Notes: a model not told the origin generated them from the sequence alone. Shown: positions 1 through 12,035, counted from the stretch's first letter. The stretch is 64,000 bases of DNA from JACKHO01 sp041398745 (GCA_041398745.1 JAWKUB010000005.1:248001-312000); one strand, 5' to 3'. Program-made: numbers and translations.

Positions 1-627
1 GCAGAACGCGAACAATTGCGGAACATGGTCCAGCCGGGTGGGTTCTATGTGGCCGATCGGGGCTATGCAAACAACGCCATGTTTCGCGAGTTTGATGCAC
101 AGAACGTGCGGTTTCTCATCCGGGTGCAGGAGAACACCACCTTCGAAGTCCAGGCAGAACAGCCGCTCTCAGACGCAGATTCTCAGGCTGGTGTCGTTCG
201 CGATGTGCTGGTGCGGCGACTGGGCACCGAAAAGCACAACCGGCTCTTGGAAGAACCGTTGCGGATTGTCGAAATCCGCGGCACCGAACCCGATCAGGTT
301 TGGATTCTGGCGACCAACGCCCGCGATTTGCCCGCGGAACTCATTGCGGTTGCGTACCGTTATCGCTGGCAAATCGAACTGTTTTTCCGCTGGCTGAAAT
401 GCGTACTGGGCTGCCGACACCTGCTGAGTCACTGCGAATCGGGCGTGACGCTGCAGGTGTATGCCGCCGTCATCGCGTCTCTGCTGATTAGCCTGTGGAC
501 CGGCAGCAAGCCGACCAAACGGACCTGGGAAATGCTCTGCCACTACTTCAGTGGCTGGGCCACCCTGGAAGAACTCCACCAACACCTCAATCTCCCCTCA
601 CCCCGCGACCCACCCCGCAAATCCTGA
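1..627 (+). CDS. IS4-family transposase, 3' part (5' end outside window)
   Basis: This is the C-terminal 208 residues of a DDE transposase. The frame is open from base 1, so the start lies upstream of the window. The text Y-R-Y-R-W-Q-I-E followed by L-F-F-R-W-L-K matches the YREK signature of the IS4 family exactly (Y, 2 residues, R, 3, E, 6, K). The E is the third catalytic acidic residue. An upstream D-R-G-Y motif near residue 15 fits the second catalytic Asp region. The protein would catalyse cut-and-paste transposition. The reading frame to the stop is intact, so the element may be functional. The terminal inverted repeat that should follow the stop could not be defined without the other end. 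Confidence 0.88.
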   Translation, partial: AEREQLRNMVQPGGFYVADRGYANNAMFREFDAQNVRFLIRVQENTTFEVQAEQPLSDADSQAGVVRDVLVRRLGTEKHNRLLEEPLRIVEIRGTEPDQVWILATNARDLPAELIAVAYRYRWQIELFFRWLKCVLGCRHLLSHCESGVTLQVYAAVIASLLISLWTGSKPTKRTWEMLCHYFSGWATLEELHQHLNLPSPRDPPRKS

Positions 628-874
628 GCCGAACAGTATTGCCTGTCGGCCATCTGAAGTTCTTCCCAAATGAGAGGGGAGAAGAAATGTGACCATTCAT
701 CGGGCAAAACTGCGACGCTCTCCGTCAAAAGGAGAAATTAAGGTTTGCCCGCCGTTTGGCCTGTTTATCGATTTTTCCCGAAACATCCCCCGAAACGTCG
801 GGTTTCATCAGTTAACTCTGCCTCTTTTGTCTAGGAGATGGAGTGAAATACGTTCTGAAAACTCACGGTGTGTC

Positions 875-1084
875 ATGCGTCGGCTTGCTGGTTGGTTGTT
901 GTTAGCAATGGTTGCTGCTCTCGTGCTGGTCATTCTGGGGATTTGGAACACCGCGCTCCTCGCCAGTGGCGGTCTCATGCTCGCCGGTGCGACGCTTGGG
1001 CAGTATTTGCTCTGGCGACAGATGAACCTGGACGCGCTGGAACGTATTATGACCGCGTATGTCCAACGGCACGCGGGCGACTAA
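875..1084 (+). CDS. small two-helix membrane protein, unknown function
   Basis: This is a 69-residue protein with a short basic N-terminus (MRRLAGW), two hydrophobic segments (about residues 6-26 and 29-48) and a polar tail ending in RHAGD. The frame is open from 689, but I place the start at the ATG at 875 because the extra upstream residues look non-coding and a purine-rich GGAGATGGAG precedes it by about 30 bases; a perfectly spaced ribosome binding site is not visible. The stop lies 48 bases before the PQQ-propeller gene, so the two may be co-transcribed. I do not recognise the family. Its function is unknown. Confidence 0.5.
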   Translation: MRRLAGWLLLAMVAALVLVILGIWNTALLASGGLMLAGATLGQYLLWRQMNLDALERIMTAYVQRHAGD

Positions 1085-1132
1085 GTCTTGCGGTTTCCCT
1101 TCACGTCCCCCTTCTTACACGGATTCGTTGTG

Positions 1133-2455
1133 ATGTCTCGAACTTTCTGCTTTCAACTTGGATTCTGCTTCCTGCTTTTGATTTCCGCAGCTTCGGCTGA
1201 GGATTGGAATCGCTTCCGTGGAGCCAATGGTTCGGGTGTCACCAGTGATGTAGCTCCCACCGAATGGTCGGCCACCAAGAATATTGCGTGGTCCATTAAT
1301 TTGCCGGGTCGTGGTGTGTCATCCCCCATTGTTGTGGGCGACAAGGTGTTTGTGACCTGCTACTCCGGATACGGAATTCCCGGTGAAGACAGTCAAATCG
1401 AAGACTTGAAGCGGCACCTCGTGTGCGTGAATCGCAACAACGGTACCGTGCTCTGGACGGCGACCATCCCGGCTGAATTGCCGGAAGATCCGTATAGCGG
1501 AGCTGGTGTTCCGTCACACGGTTATGCTTCGCATACTCCCACGTCCGATGGAGAACGTGTTTATGTCTTCTTCGGAAAGTCCGGAGCGCTGGCCTTCGAT
1601 TTGGAAGGAAACAAGCTCTGGCAGACCAACCTGGGAAAAGAATCGGGACGCATGCGCTGGGGCTCGGCAGCCAGCCCAATTCTGGTCAACGACCTGCTGG
1701 TGGTGAACGCTTCTGAAGAGTCGGAAGCCCTGGTTGGTCTCAACGCGAAGACCGGCGAAGAAGTCTGGCGTGCGGAGGCGGCCGGCATGGCGGGAACCTG
1801 GAGCACGCCCGCTGTGGCCACGGCCAACGGAGAACAGGAAATCGTACTGGCCGTCCCGTACGAGGTGTGGGGATTCAATCCTGCCAACGGCAAGCTGAAA
1901 TGGTATGCACCGGGAACCGATGACCAGACCATGTCGGCTTCTGTCATTACCGATGGTGATGTCGTCTACGCGATGGGTGGGCGCGGCGGGAATTCCGTTG
2001 CCGTTCGAGCAGGCGGCAAAGGGGATGTCGCCGCCACCAACGTCGTGTGGGAAGGGAGTGCCTCGGGCCGCTTCGCTTCGCCCGTCGCATTTGATGGCCG
2101 GATTTTCGTGAACAACGGCGGAGTCCTGACCAGTTACGACGCCAAAACTGGCGACCGTATTTATCAGGAACGCCTGGAAGCTGGGGGAGGCAATGATGGC
2201 GGCGGACGGGAAGGTGGTTTCGGTCGCGGAGGACGCGGCGGTGGTGACTATGCGTCTCCCATCATTGCTAATGGCAAACTGTACCTCACGCTGAAGTCAG
2301 GACTCGTTCACGTTGTCGATGCTGGCCCCGAATTCAAACTCATTTCCAGCAACGACCTCTCCGCCGACAAAAGCGGATTCGACGGTACCCCCGCAGTCAG
2401 CAATGGCCAACTGTTCCTGCGATCCCACGCCAAACTATACTGCATCGCCGAGTAG
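1133..2455 (+). CDS. secreted PQQ-type beta-propeller protein (BamB-like)
   Basis: This 440-residue protein has a Sec signal peptide (hydrophobic stretch LGFCFLLLISAASA, cleavage before EDW). The mature N-terminus contains W-N-R-F-R-G-A-N-G, the opening seen in planctomycete PQQ-binding-like propellers. Several blades carry the W-(x)-A/T plus N/D-x-x-T-G-x repeat, for example NRNNGTVLW, NAKTGEEVW and DAKTGDRIY. The frame extends upstream to 1088, but the ATG at 1133 puts the signal peptide at the N-terminus. Family members act in outer-membrane assembly scaffolds or as quinoprotein-like periplasmic proteins; no dehydrogenase residues were identified, so the activity is unknown. A glycine/arginine-rich insertion of about 24 residues interrupts the propeller near residue 360. 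Confidence 0.85.
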   Translation: MSRTFCFQLGFCFLLLISAASAEDWNRFRGANGSGVTSDVAPTEWSATKNIAWSINLPGRGVSSPIVVGDKVFVTCYSGYGIPGEDSQIEDLKRHLVCVNRNNGTVLWTATIPAELPEDPYSGAGVPSHGYASHTPTSDGERVYVFFGKSGALAFDLEGNKLWQTNLGKESGRMRWGSAASPILVNDLLVVNASEESEALVGLNAKTGEEVWRAEAAGMAGTWSTPAVATANGEQEIVLAVPYEVWGFNPANGKLKWYAPGTDDQTMSASVITDGDVVYAMGGRGGNSVAVRAGGKGDVAATNVVWEGSASGRFASPVAFDGRIFVNNGGVLTSYDAKTGDRIYQERLEAGGGNDGGGREGGFGRGGRGGGDYASPIIANGKLYLTLKSGLVHVVDAGPEFKLISSNDLSADKSGFDGTPAVSNGQLFLRSHAKLYCIAE

Positions 2456-2508
2456 CTGTTGTCGTTGCCAGGTGGCCCAGGCATTCCTATCTGGGTTTTC
2501 TCAGGTTC

Positions 2509-2648
2509 GTAGGGTGGGTGCAGTTCGCGTCAAACGGGAAGGTGCGTTACGCAAGTCGTCCAATTTGAATTCCGGGTTGGCATTCTTGCGAAGTTTGAAT
2601 CGCGGACGAAACCCACCACCATGCGTTGACTTGCTGCACACACCCTAC
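2509..2648. repeat. interspersed palindromic repeat, copy 1 (140 bp)
   Basis: This intergenic block begins GTAGGGTGGGTG and ends CACACCCTAC. A second copy in the same orientation lies at 30772-30910. Both share the order: GTAGGGTGGGTG, then CGCGTCAAA, then GGTGCGTTACGCAAGTCG, then CGCGGACG followed by ACCCACCAC, then ACTTGCTGCACACACCCTAC. The arms pair in an interleaved A-B-A'-B' order. No ORF is supported inside. It looks like a non-autonomous, MITE- or REP-like element in the gap between the PQQ gene and rsmG. A weak hairpin (CCCAG/CTGGG plus four T) at 2476-2499 may terminate the PQQ gene. Confidence 0.75.
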
Positions 2649-2705
2649 GCACTATCTCAGCCGTGGCGCACTCACAATCAACCATCTCAACGCTCAACCT
2701 TCGAC

Positions 2706-3389
2706 CTACTTCCGAAATCCCAGAATCGTACGTGCGTCGAGCCCCGGAACCGTAATCGAGTACACCGGCTCGGCGTGCATTTTTTTCTGAATGCAGAACC
2801 GCTCTGCCGCTCGTAGTTCTTCCGGCGTGGGCTCGGGCCCTTTCATGAGACACACCCAGCCGCCCGGTCGCACGAGTCGATACACTTCCCGCAGCAACTT
2901 CGCGGAATATCCCACGGCCCGGGCTGTGACGAGTTCAAATCCCTCAGCGCCAATGCTCGTCGGTGGTTTGTAATCACTCCCGCGCGTGTGTACTCCCGTC
3001 AGGTTTTTGATTCCCACCGCTTCAGTACAACGTTCGACGACGCCGATTTTCTTGCGCGTTCCATCAATTGCCACGACCTTGGATTTCGGCCAGGCGATGG
3101 CGAGCGGCGCCGCCGGGAATCCGCCCCCCGTGCCCAGGTCGAGAATCGACTCCGGCGGATTGGTGTGCCCCAGTGAATGCCACCACGCCACGACGGTCAG
3201 ACTGTCGAGCAAATGCAGCCGCACGGCATCTTCTGCATCCCGAATGGCCGTCACGTTAATGCGCGTGTTTTCGTCCAGCATCGCAAGCAGGTAGGCGACC
3301 AGTTGTTTGATTTGGCCATCGGTCAATGACAAACCGAGGGCGTTCACTCCCGACGTTGTCTGCTCAATGAGTTGCTCGCGGTCGCTCAT
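2706..3389 (-). CDS. rsmG: 16S rRNA (guanine527-N7)-methyltransferase RsmG
   Basis: This 227-residue cytosolic enzyme uses S-adenosylmethionine to methylate N7 of G527 in 16S rRNA, in the streptomycin-binding region of the 30S subunit. The family pattern is clear: N-terminal helix with N-V-T-A-I-R-D, then L-H-L-L-D-S-L-T, then the SAM loop I-L-D-L-G-T-G-G-G-F-P, followed by V-V-A-I-D-G-T-R-K-K and a later V-T-A-R-A-V. Its ATG overlaps the stop of the upstream prenyltransferase-repeat gene by four bases (ATGA), so the two are translationally coupled. Length is normal for the family (about 205-240). Confidence 0.95.
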   Translation of the reverse strand: MSDREQLIEQTTSGVNALGLSLTDGQIKQLVAYLLAMLDENTRINVTAIRDAEDAVRLHLLDSLTVVAWWHSLGHTNPPESILDLGTGGGFPAAPLAIAWPKSKVVAIDGTRKKIGVVERCTEAVGIKNLTGVHTRGSDYKPPTSIGAEGFELVTARAVGYSAKLLREVYRLVRPGGWVCLMKGPEPTPEELRAAERFCIQKKMHAEPVYSITVPGLDARTILGFRK

Positions 3390-4348
3390 GATCGTTCCTT
3401 CTCCAGTTCCGACAAACTCTCATTCAATAGCGAAAGCAAAGCCAGCCCGTAAAACGTGTACTCGACGTCGGCGTCGCTGTCCCAAGTCGCCGCCCGAAAA
3501 CCGCCGGTGGGGAATTCCAATTGCTGTTCCAGCCATTCCCGCGTCGTTTGATGATTCGCAATGTGGCCCAAATTCAAGTCCTGTGCCGTCAGCAATCCCG
3601 TGAACGTGCTCAGGCTGTCGGCAAATGGCACACGCCCATTCGCCTGAAAGCCCCCTTCATCTGCCCGGACTGATTTCAAGAACCCGCGTAAGTCAGATCG
3701 CAGTTCATCATCGACCGCCCCGAATTCATTCAGCAGCGCAGCGGCCGCTGCCGTGGGATTCGTTCCCGACCGACGCATGGGAGCGATTTCCACAAACCCG
3801 CCGTCTTCACGTTGACGGTCGTAGAGAAATTGTACCAACGCGTTCTGACGTGGCACCGGGTAACCAAGCAACTGATACGTCAGCACCACCAGAAAGGTGT
3901 GATACGTACTCCCCGAAGCTCCTTCCGTCGACTTCGCATAGCCGCCGTCTTCGACACGCACCGACTCCAGAATTGCGGCGGCATCAGCCCGCCAGTCCCC
4001 TGCGTCGTCGGCGAGCAGATCTTTTCCGGTCGCCAGTTGAACGGCGAGCGCAGTGGCGAACCAGTTCATCAAGTCAATGACACCCAGCCGCCGCCAGTCG
4101 ATGGCGATGAGATAACTCGCGACACCTTCAGCGGACGTCGCATCCCAGTTTCCGAGCATGGTCAGTCCGCGCACGGCGAAACTGGTGTAGTACAAATCGG
4201 AGTCGCCTTCGCGTCCGGTGAATCCACCATCACCCGTCTGGAATGACAGGAAGAATTCGCGATGCCGCTTCCGCCGCTCTTCCGACATGGCAGACAATCC
4301 GTCCGCCAGTCGATTTCCCAGACGAACGAGATACGGCAACGTAGACAT
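3386..4348 (-). CDS. prenyltransferase/squalene-oxidase repeat protein (alpha-alpha toroid)
   Basis: This 320-residue protein is built from repeats of the prenyltransferase/squalene-oxidase type. Five GGF/GGY turns are visible (DGGFTG, DGGYAK, DGGFVE, EGGFQA, TGGFRA), each followed by a helix pair as in the beta subunit of protein prenyltransferases. The protein contains no cysteine at all, so it cannot have the Asp-Cys-His zinc site of farnesyl or geranylgeranyl transferases; a catalytic role in protein prenylation is therefore unlikely. There is no signal peptide, so it is cytosolic. It overlaps rsmG by four bases. A terminator-like hairpin lies immediately before its ribosome binding site (GAAGG at 4361-4365). 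Confidence 0.75.
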   Translation of the reverse strand: MSTLPYLVRLGNRLADGLSAMSEERRKRHREFFLSFQTGDGGFTGREGDSDLYYTSFAVRGLTMLGNWDATSAEGVASYLIAIDWRRLGVIDLMNWFATALAVQLATGKDLLADDAGDWRADAAAILESVRVEDGGYAKSTEGASGSTYHTFLVVLTYQLLGYPVPRQNALVQFLYDRQREDGGFVEIAPMRRSGTNPTAAAAALLNEFGAVDDELRSDLRGFLKSVRADEGGFQANGRVPFADSLSTFTGLLTAQDLNLGHIANHQTTREWLEQQLEFPTGGFRAATWDSDADVEYTFYGLALLSLLNESLSELEKERS

Positions 4349-4365
4349 GCGAGCGAAGGGCCTTC

Positions 4366-4390
4366 AAAAAAAGAGCAGGCTTCCGCCTGC
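4366..4390 (-). terminator. intrinsic-terminator-like hairpin in the leader of the 3386-4348 gene
   Basis: On the minus strand a six-base GC-rich stem GCAGGC/GCCTGC closes a GGAA loop (GNRA type) and is followed by TC and seven T. It ends only about 18 bases before the start codon, and the T tract runs directly into the GAAGG ribosome binding site. No minus-strand gene lies upstream for which it could be a normal 3' end, because the next gene is on the plus strand. It could be an attenuator or the end of a short unannotated transcript. Confidence 0.5.
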
Positions 4391-4713
4391 CAACAAGACT
4401 GTGCAAATTCAGCGGCGGATGTTACCGCGAAGCATGTGGCAAACGCAAAGTACTGGTCTGGACGCCACAAGAACCGGTGCAGAAAATCGAGCAAAGCAAT
4501 CCGGCGAGGCTTCGCAACGCTGCATTGCCCCAATAGTTCATCAGTCTTCGCTGCTTTGCCTACCCCGAACAAGCGGCATGAAAGGTAGTCGAGCTATAAA
4601 CCTCAGGGCAGAAATCAAATTCGACAGGAGTACGACGTTCTCACGGGGAGTCGAGGGCAAATGGGCCGACGAATTGAAATGACGAAGTGTCTTCTCTTTA
4701 AGTCGGTGAATGG
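4391..4713. other. intergenic region between divergent genes
   Basis: This stretch separates the minus-strand prenyltransferase-repeat gene from the plus-strand gene at 4714 and must hold promoters for both. I see no convincing ORF, RNA gene or recognisable riboswitch. Short frames on both strands have no family features. Confidence 0.4.
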
Positions 4714-7098
4714 ATGCCCGCAATGAACTGCTCTCGATTCTTAACTTGCGCGCAAGGACGGACTCTCTGGAGCCTCAGTTCACTGGTCATTCTGCTTGCC
4801 AGTGTATTGCCGAACAAGACTTATGCCCAAGGGGACGAAGTATTCTTCCGGTCAGCCCTCTTCGATGACGTCTTCAGTAGCGATGACTTTATCAACGATC
4901 CCTTTACCGTGCCTGGCAGTTCCGGCTGGATTACACACCTCGGTGGTGATGGACCGGGAACTCGCCCGTTTACCGAACTGGGTGGTCTGGTTCCCATTTA
5001 CACGCAGAACGGTGCCTGGCTGTTTCAGGGAAGCGGTCGCATTACAAATGATGGCAAAGGCGGGACATCCCTTGTCACGACCCGGCGTTTCATTGTCGGT
5101 GACTTCATCATTGGCGGGTATGGCTCCTATGACATTACCCAATCGCAGCACAACAACACGTTTCATCAGTTGGGAATTGGCGGTGAAGTGCTGACGAATG
5201 GGCTGTGGAGCCTGCGGGGGAGTGCTGTCTTTCCAGTTGGTGCCCAGACTCAAAATGTCAGTAGCGGCATGGGCGCTCTGGGAACGGTGTACTACCAGGG
5301 GAACAACCTCCTCGTCGATGGCATCAATACATTACAGAATGATGACGTGGCACTGCGTAACATCAGCGTCGAAGTCGCGCGTGGTCTGGGCGACTGGTCA
5401 GGCGAGGCATTCGTCGGATACTACAACTTACAGGGGCCGGGATGTGGCAGCACCGATGGTTTTCAGGTCGGTGTCCGCGGCTACATTACGCCAAGTCTGA
5501 AAGGCAACATTGCCGTTTCGGATGATCCTCTCTTCGGGACAAACGTATTTGGAGGCTTCACGTTCTTCTTCGGCGGCTCCGGCGGACGGGCTCCCGAAAC
5601 TCTTTACGACATGCTGACATTGCCCGTCGAACGGACCAATCAGCAGGTCGCCATCAAGAATGTGCAGTCCGGAACCTTCGTCCCCGGCACTGTGGTCCTG
5701 ACTGACGGTGGCGTGCCCATTACCATTACCCACGTAAACAACAATGCCATGGGCGGCGACCTTGGTACGTTTGAAGATCCATTCCAGGCGCTTCCGGCCA
5801 CACAGCCGACCGACATTGTGCTGCTGCACCATGACAGCGTGTTCTCCGATCAAAACTACATGCTGAATCCCGGCCAGCGACTGCTCGGCGAAGGGGACGG
5901 GAATGAGAACGTCGTCTTCACCGACCAGTTTGGCAACATCAACCTGCCGTCGACTGACGGAGGAACAGGAGTGCGACCGACCATTACCGCTCCCTTTGCC
6001 CAGTACGCCGTCATTGGTGCCTCGAATACTGAGGTCGCGAACATTGTCATCGACAACCTGGGGAACACCTTCCGCGGTGGCATGATGTATGACGGGATGA
6101 ATGCCAACTTCAACCACGTCGTGATTGATGGCGGTCTTTCCGGCATGGAAATCAACAACGGCACTGGACTCTACGCATTCAACGACGTCCACTTCATCGA
6201 TCAATCTGAAGGGACCATTACTATTACTGGCGGATCGGCGGACTTCACGTTTGACTCCACGACGACCATTGACGAGGGAGCAACGCCCTTCTACGTCGGC
6301 GGGCACACGGGCTCGATTACTTATGACGGAACCATTATGGCCGACAGCACCGGCCTGCAGTTCTTCGACGCTGATGGAACCTACACGTTCAATGGCCAGT
6401 TCACCAACGTCGGCAACAATGCGGGCATTGATATCAGCGGCGGTTCCTCAGGTACGTTTACGTTTGTGAATACGGACATTACCCGTACCAGCGGCGGTCG
6501 CGTGCTCAACATCGAGGACCATGACACCGGTACGATAACCTTTGGCCCCAACTCTTCGATCGCAGCCACCGACGGCATTGGCCTGCAGTTCAGCAATGCT
6601 GATGGAACCTACAACTTTGAAAGTCCCATTGCTCTCAACGGCGGTGATGCGGGCATTGACATCGTTGGTGGCAGCGACGGAACGTTTACATTCTCCGGCC
6701 AGACAAATATCACCAACAGCACTGGAATTGCCGTGAACATCGATGGCGGCATGGGTGGTCAGAACGCCAATGTCCGGTTTACCGACCTGTTGATTCACCA
6801 GTCGGTGGGCGATGGCGTGCGTGCTGTCAACACCGACAGCCTGTTCATTGGCTTCGGCGGGATGGGGACCAATTCCATTGAAAACTTCACGGGCAGCGGC
6901 GTCTTCCTCGACGGTATCAACAACTTCACGCTCGACAATACGACCATCACGAACAACGGTGGCGGTACGTTCACCATCAACACAACGAACAGCAATTTGA
7001 GCGGTACCGGAAACACCGCCATGCCATTCAGTTCGAACGATGGCGGCGGCAACACCGGCACCATTCAGTTCAATGGCGGTGCCAATACAGCGCCGTAA
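4714..7098 (+). CDS. large secreted protein: beta-barrel-like N-terminus plus repetitive beta-helix C-terminus
   Basis: This 794-residue protein has a signal peptide (hydrophobic LWSLSSLVILLASVL, cleavage near YAQG). Residues of about 70-300 are rich in alternating aromatic/glycine strands (for example GDFIIGGYGSYDI and FGGFTFFFGGSG), resembling the N-terminal barrel of inverse autotransporters. Residues of about 320-794 are Asn/Gly/Thr-rich with beta-helix-like rungs. Two stretches repeat at a 228-base interval: GLQFFDADGTYTF/GLQFSNADGTYNF and AGIDISGGSSGTFTF/AGIDIVGGSDGTFTF, giving a 76-residue unit. A second in-frame ATG at 4723 is possible. It is probably an outer-membrane or surface protein; binding partner and activity are unknown. 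It stops 12 bases from a convergent gene. Confidence 0.72.
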   Translation: MPAMNCSRFLTCAQGRTLWSLSSLVILLASVLPNKTYAQGDEVFFRSALFDDVFSSDDFINDPFTVPGSSGWITHLGGDGPGTRPFTELGGLVPIYTQNGAWLFQGSGRITNDGKGGTSLVTTRRFIVGDFIIGGYGSYDITQSQHNNTFHQLGIGGEVLTNGLWSLRGSAVFPVGAQTQNVSSGMGALGTVYYQGNNLLVDGINTLQNDDVALRNISVEVARGLGDWSGEAFVGYYNLQGPGCGSTDGFQVGVRGYITPSLKGNIAVSDDPLFGTNVFGGFTFFFGGSGGRAPETLYDMLTLPVERTNQQVAIKNVQSGTFVPGTVVLTDGGVPITITHVNNNAMGGDLGTFEDPFQALPATQPTDIVLLHHDSVFSDQNYMLNPGQRLLGEGDGNENVVFTDQFGNINLPSTDGGTGVRPTITAPFAQYAVIGASNTEVANIVIDNLGNTFRGGMMYDGMNANFNHVVIDGGLSGMEINNGTGLYAFNDVHFIDQSEGTITITGGSADFTFDSTTTIDEGATPFYVGGHTGSITYDGTIMADSTGLQFFDADGTYTFNGQFTNVGNNAGIDISGGSSGTFTFVNTDITRTSGGRVLNIEDHDTGTITFGPNSSIAATDGIGLQFSNADGTYNFESPIALNGGDAGIDIVGGSDGTFTFSGQTNITNSTGIAVNIDGGMGGQNANVRFTDLLIHQSVGDGVRAVNTDSLFIGFGGMGTNSIENFTGSGVFLDGINNFTLDNTTITNNGGGTFTINTTNSNLSGTGNTAMPFSSNDGGGNTGTIQFNGGANTAP

Positions 7099-7110
7099 GG
7101 GATCGGTCGG

Positions 7111-8514
7111 CTACGACAGAATGTCGTGAATGACGTTTCCGTGGACGTCAGTCAGCCGGAAATCGCGGCCGGCGTAGCGATAAGTGAGTCGTTCGTGGTC
7201 GAAGCCGAGCAGATGCAGAATGGTGGCGTGCAAATCATGCACACTGGTGGGATTTTCTACCGCCTGGAATCCGAATTCGTCGGTGGCTCCATAGGTTGTT
7301 CCGCCCTTCACGCCGCCGCCGGCCATCCAGACGCTGAACCCCCAATGATTGTGGTCGCGTCCCAGTCGGGAATCTCCCGCGCCCGTCAGTTCGACGGTAG
7401 GAGTCCGGCCAAATTCCCCGCCCCAAATGACCAGCGTTTCTTCAAACAGGCCGCGTTGTTTCAGGTCGGTGAGGAGTGCATCAATGGCGGGGTCGAGTTG
7501 CCCCGCCAAATTGCGATGATTCCCTTCAATGTTGTCATGATTGTCCCAAGGTTGCCCGGCCCCGTGCCATAACTGCACGTACCGCACGCCGCGTTCGAGC
7601 AGGCGCCGCGCGATGAGTGTCTGCCGACCATGCACGCCTTCGCCGTACATTTCCTGGATGTGCTTCGGTTCATCGGAAATGTCGAATGCCTCGGCGGCTC
7701 CCATTTGCATGCGAAAGGCGAGTTCGTAGGACTGAATGCGGGCATCGAGCCGGTCATCATCACGCTCGGCCGCGTGTCGTCGGTTCCAGAGCTGTAGTAA
7801 ATCAAGCTGTTCCCGCTGCCGCTTTTGTGAAATGTGGGGATGCGCAATATTCTCGATGAGCTTGCTCAGTTCACGGTGCTGAGAGTCAATGTACGTTCCC
7901 TGAAGGGATCCCGGCAGAAATCCAGCCTGCCAGTTTTCGTTGTCTTTGATGGGCAGGCCACCCGGGCACATCGCAATGAAGCCCGGCAAATTCTTGTTCT
8001 CACTTCCCAGTCCGTACAACACCCAGGAACCAACGCTTGGCCGAGCCTGAATGGAGTCGCCGCAGTTCATGAGCATGAGCGACGGTTCATGATTCGGAAC
8101 CGCCGCGTACATGGACTTAATGACCGCAATGTCGTCGATGTGTTTCGCAGTCCGCGAAAAGATTTCGCTCACTTCAATGCCCGACTCGCCGTACTTCTGA
8201 AACTTGAAGGGAGACGGGAACGCCGCGCCGGTTTTGCGTTCGGTTGTGAGCGTGTTGGCCAGCGGCTTGCCCGCATGCTCCTGCAGTGCCGGTTTGTAGT
8301 CGAATGTATCAACGTGCGACGGACCGCCATTCAGGAAGAAGTGAATCACACGTTTCACTTTGCCGGGAAAGTGTGCCCCGAGCGGGCCGTTCCCGGCGTT
8401 CTCCCCAGCGGCAAATCCTTCGTCACTGAACAGCGACTGCAGCGCCAGCGATCCGAACCCGAGTGCGGAGGTCCCCAGCATTTGGCGTCGTGAGTAAGGC
8501 AATTGGTCAAACAT
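7111..8514 (-). CDS. DUF1501 family protein, Tat-exported
   Basis: This 467-residue protein begins with a Tat-type signal: Y-S-R-R-Q-M-L-G followed by a hydrophobic stretch (TSALGFGSLALQSLF). It belongs to the DUF1501 family (alkaline-phosphatase/sulfatase-like fold), recognised by F-F-L-N-G-G-P-S-H-V-D-T-F-D near the N-terminus, the central W-G-G-E-F-G-R-T-P and the following D-H-N-H-W-G-F. Those Asp/His residues resemble metal ligands of the superfamily. It lies 111 bases downstream of the PSD1 cytochrome-type gene, the standard planctomycete pair. The pair is thought to act in the periplasm on an unknown substrate; degradation of complex polysaccharides has been proposed for such pairs. 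Confidence 0.92.
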   Translation of the reverse strand: MFDQLPYSRRQMLGTSALGFGSLALQSLFSDEGFAAGENAGNGPLGAHFPGKVKRVIHFFLNGGPSHVDTFDYKPALQEHAGKPLANTLTTERKTGAAFPSPFKFQKYGESGIEVSEIFSRTAKHIDDIAVIKSMYAAVPNHEPSLMLMNCGDSIQARPSVGSWVLYGLGSENKNLPGFIAMCPGGLPIKDNENWQAGFLPGSLQGTYIDSQHRELSKLIENIAHPHISQKRQREQLDLLQLWNRRHAAERDDDRLDARIQSYELAFRMQMGAAEAFDISDEPKHIQEMYGEGVHGRQTLIARRLLERGVRYVQLWHGAGQPWDNHDNIEGNHRNLAGQLDPAIDALLTDLKQRGLFEETLVIWGGEFGRTPTVELTGAGDSRLGRDHNHWGFSVWMAGGGVKGGTTYGATDEFGFQAVENPTSVHDLHATILHLLGFDHERLTYRYAGRDFRLTDVHGNVIHDILS

Positions 8515-8625
8515 CTATTGATCTCTCACATTGTGAGCCGAAGGCCGTAAGGCCTCGGGCCATTTGTCTTACCCGGCCGCTTACGCGTCTAGGCTCACGC
8601 AAGAACACAAATTCATAACAAAACC

Positions 8626-11928
<3,303 letters not shown>

Positions 11929-12035
11929 CGAATCCCCGAAACTCTGAACGGCTGAATTTCATCTACCGTGAGTGTAACAGGTCCCGCTATTGGCAGAACA
12001 CTGTTTGGCAAGGCAGCGCCGCCTGCAGCCGGGAT

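Noticed and set aside
5428..6306. A 292-codon minus-strand frame inside the beta-helix gene.
   Set aside because: It is antisense to a repetitive gene and lacks any recognisable motif.
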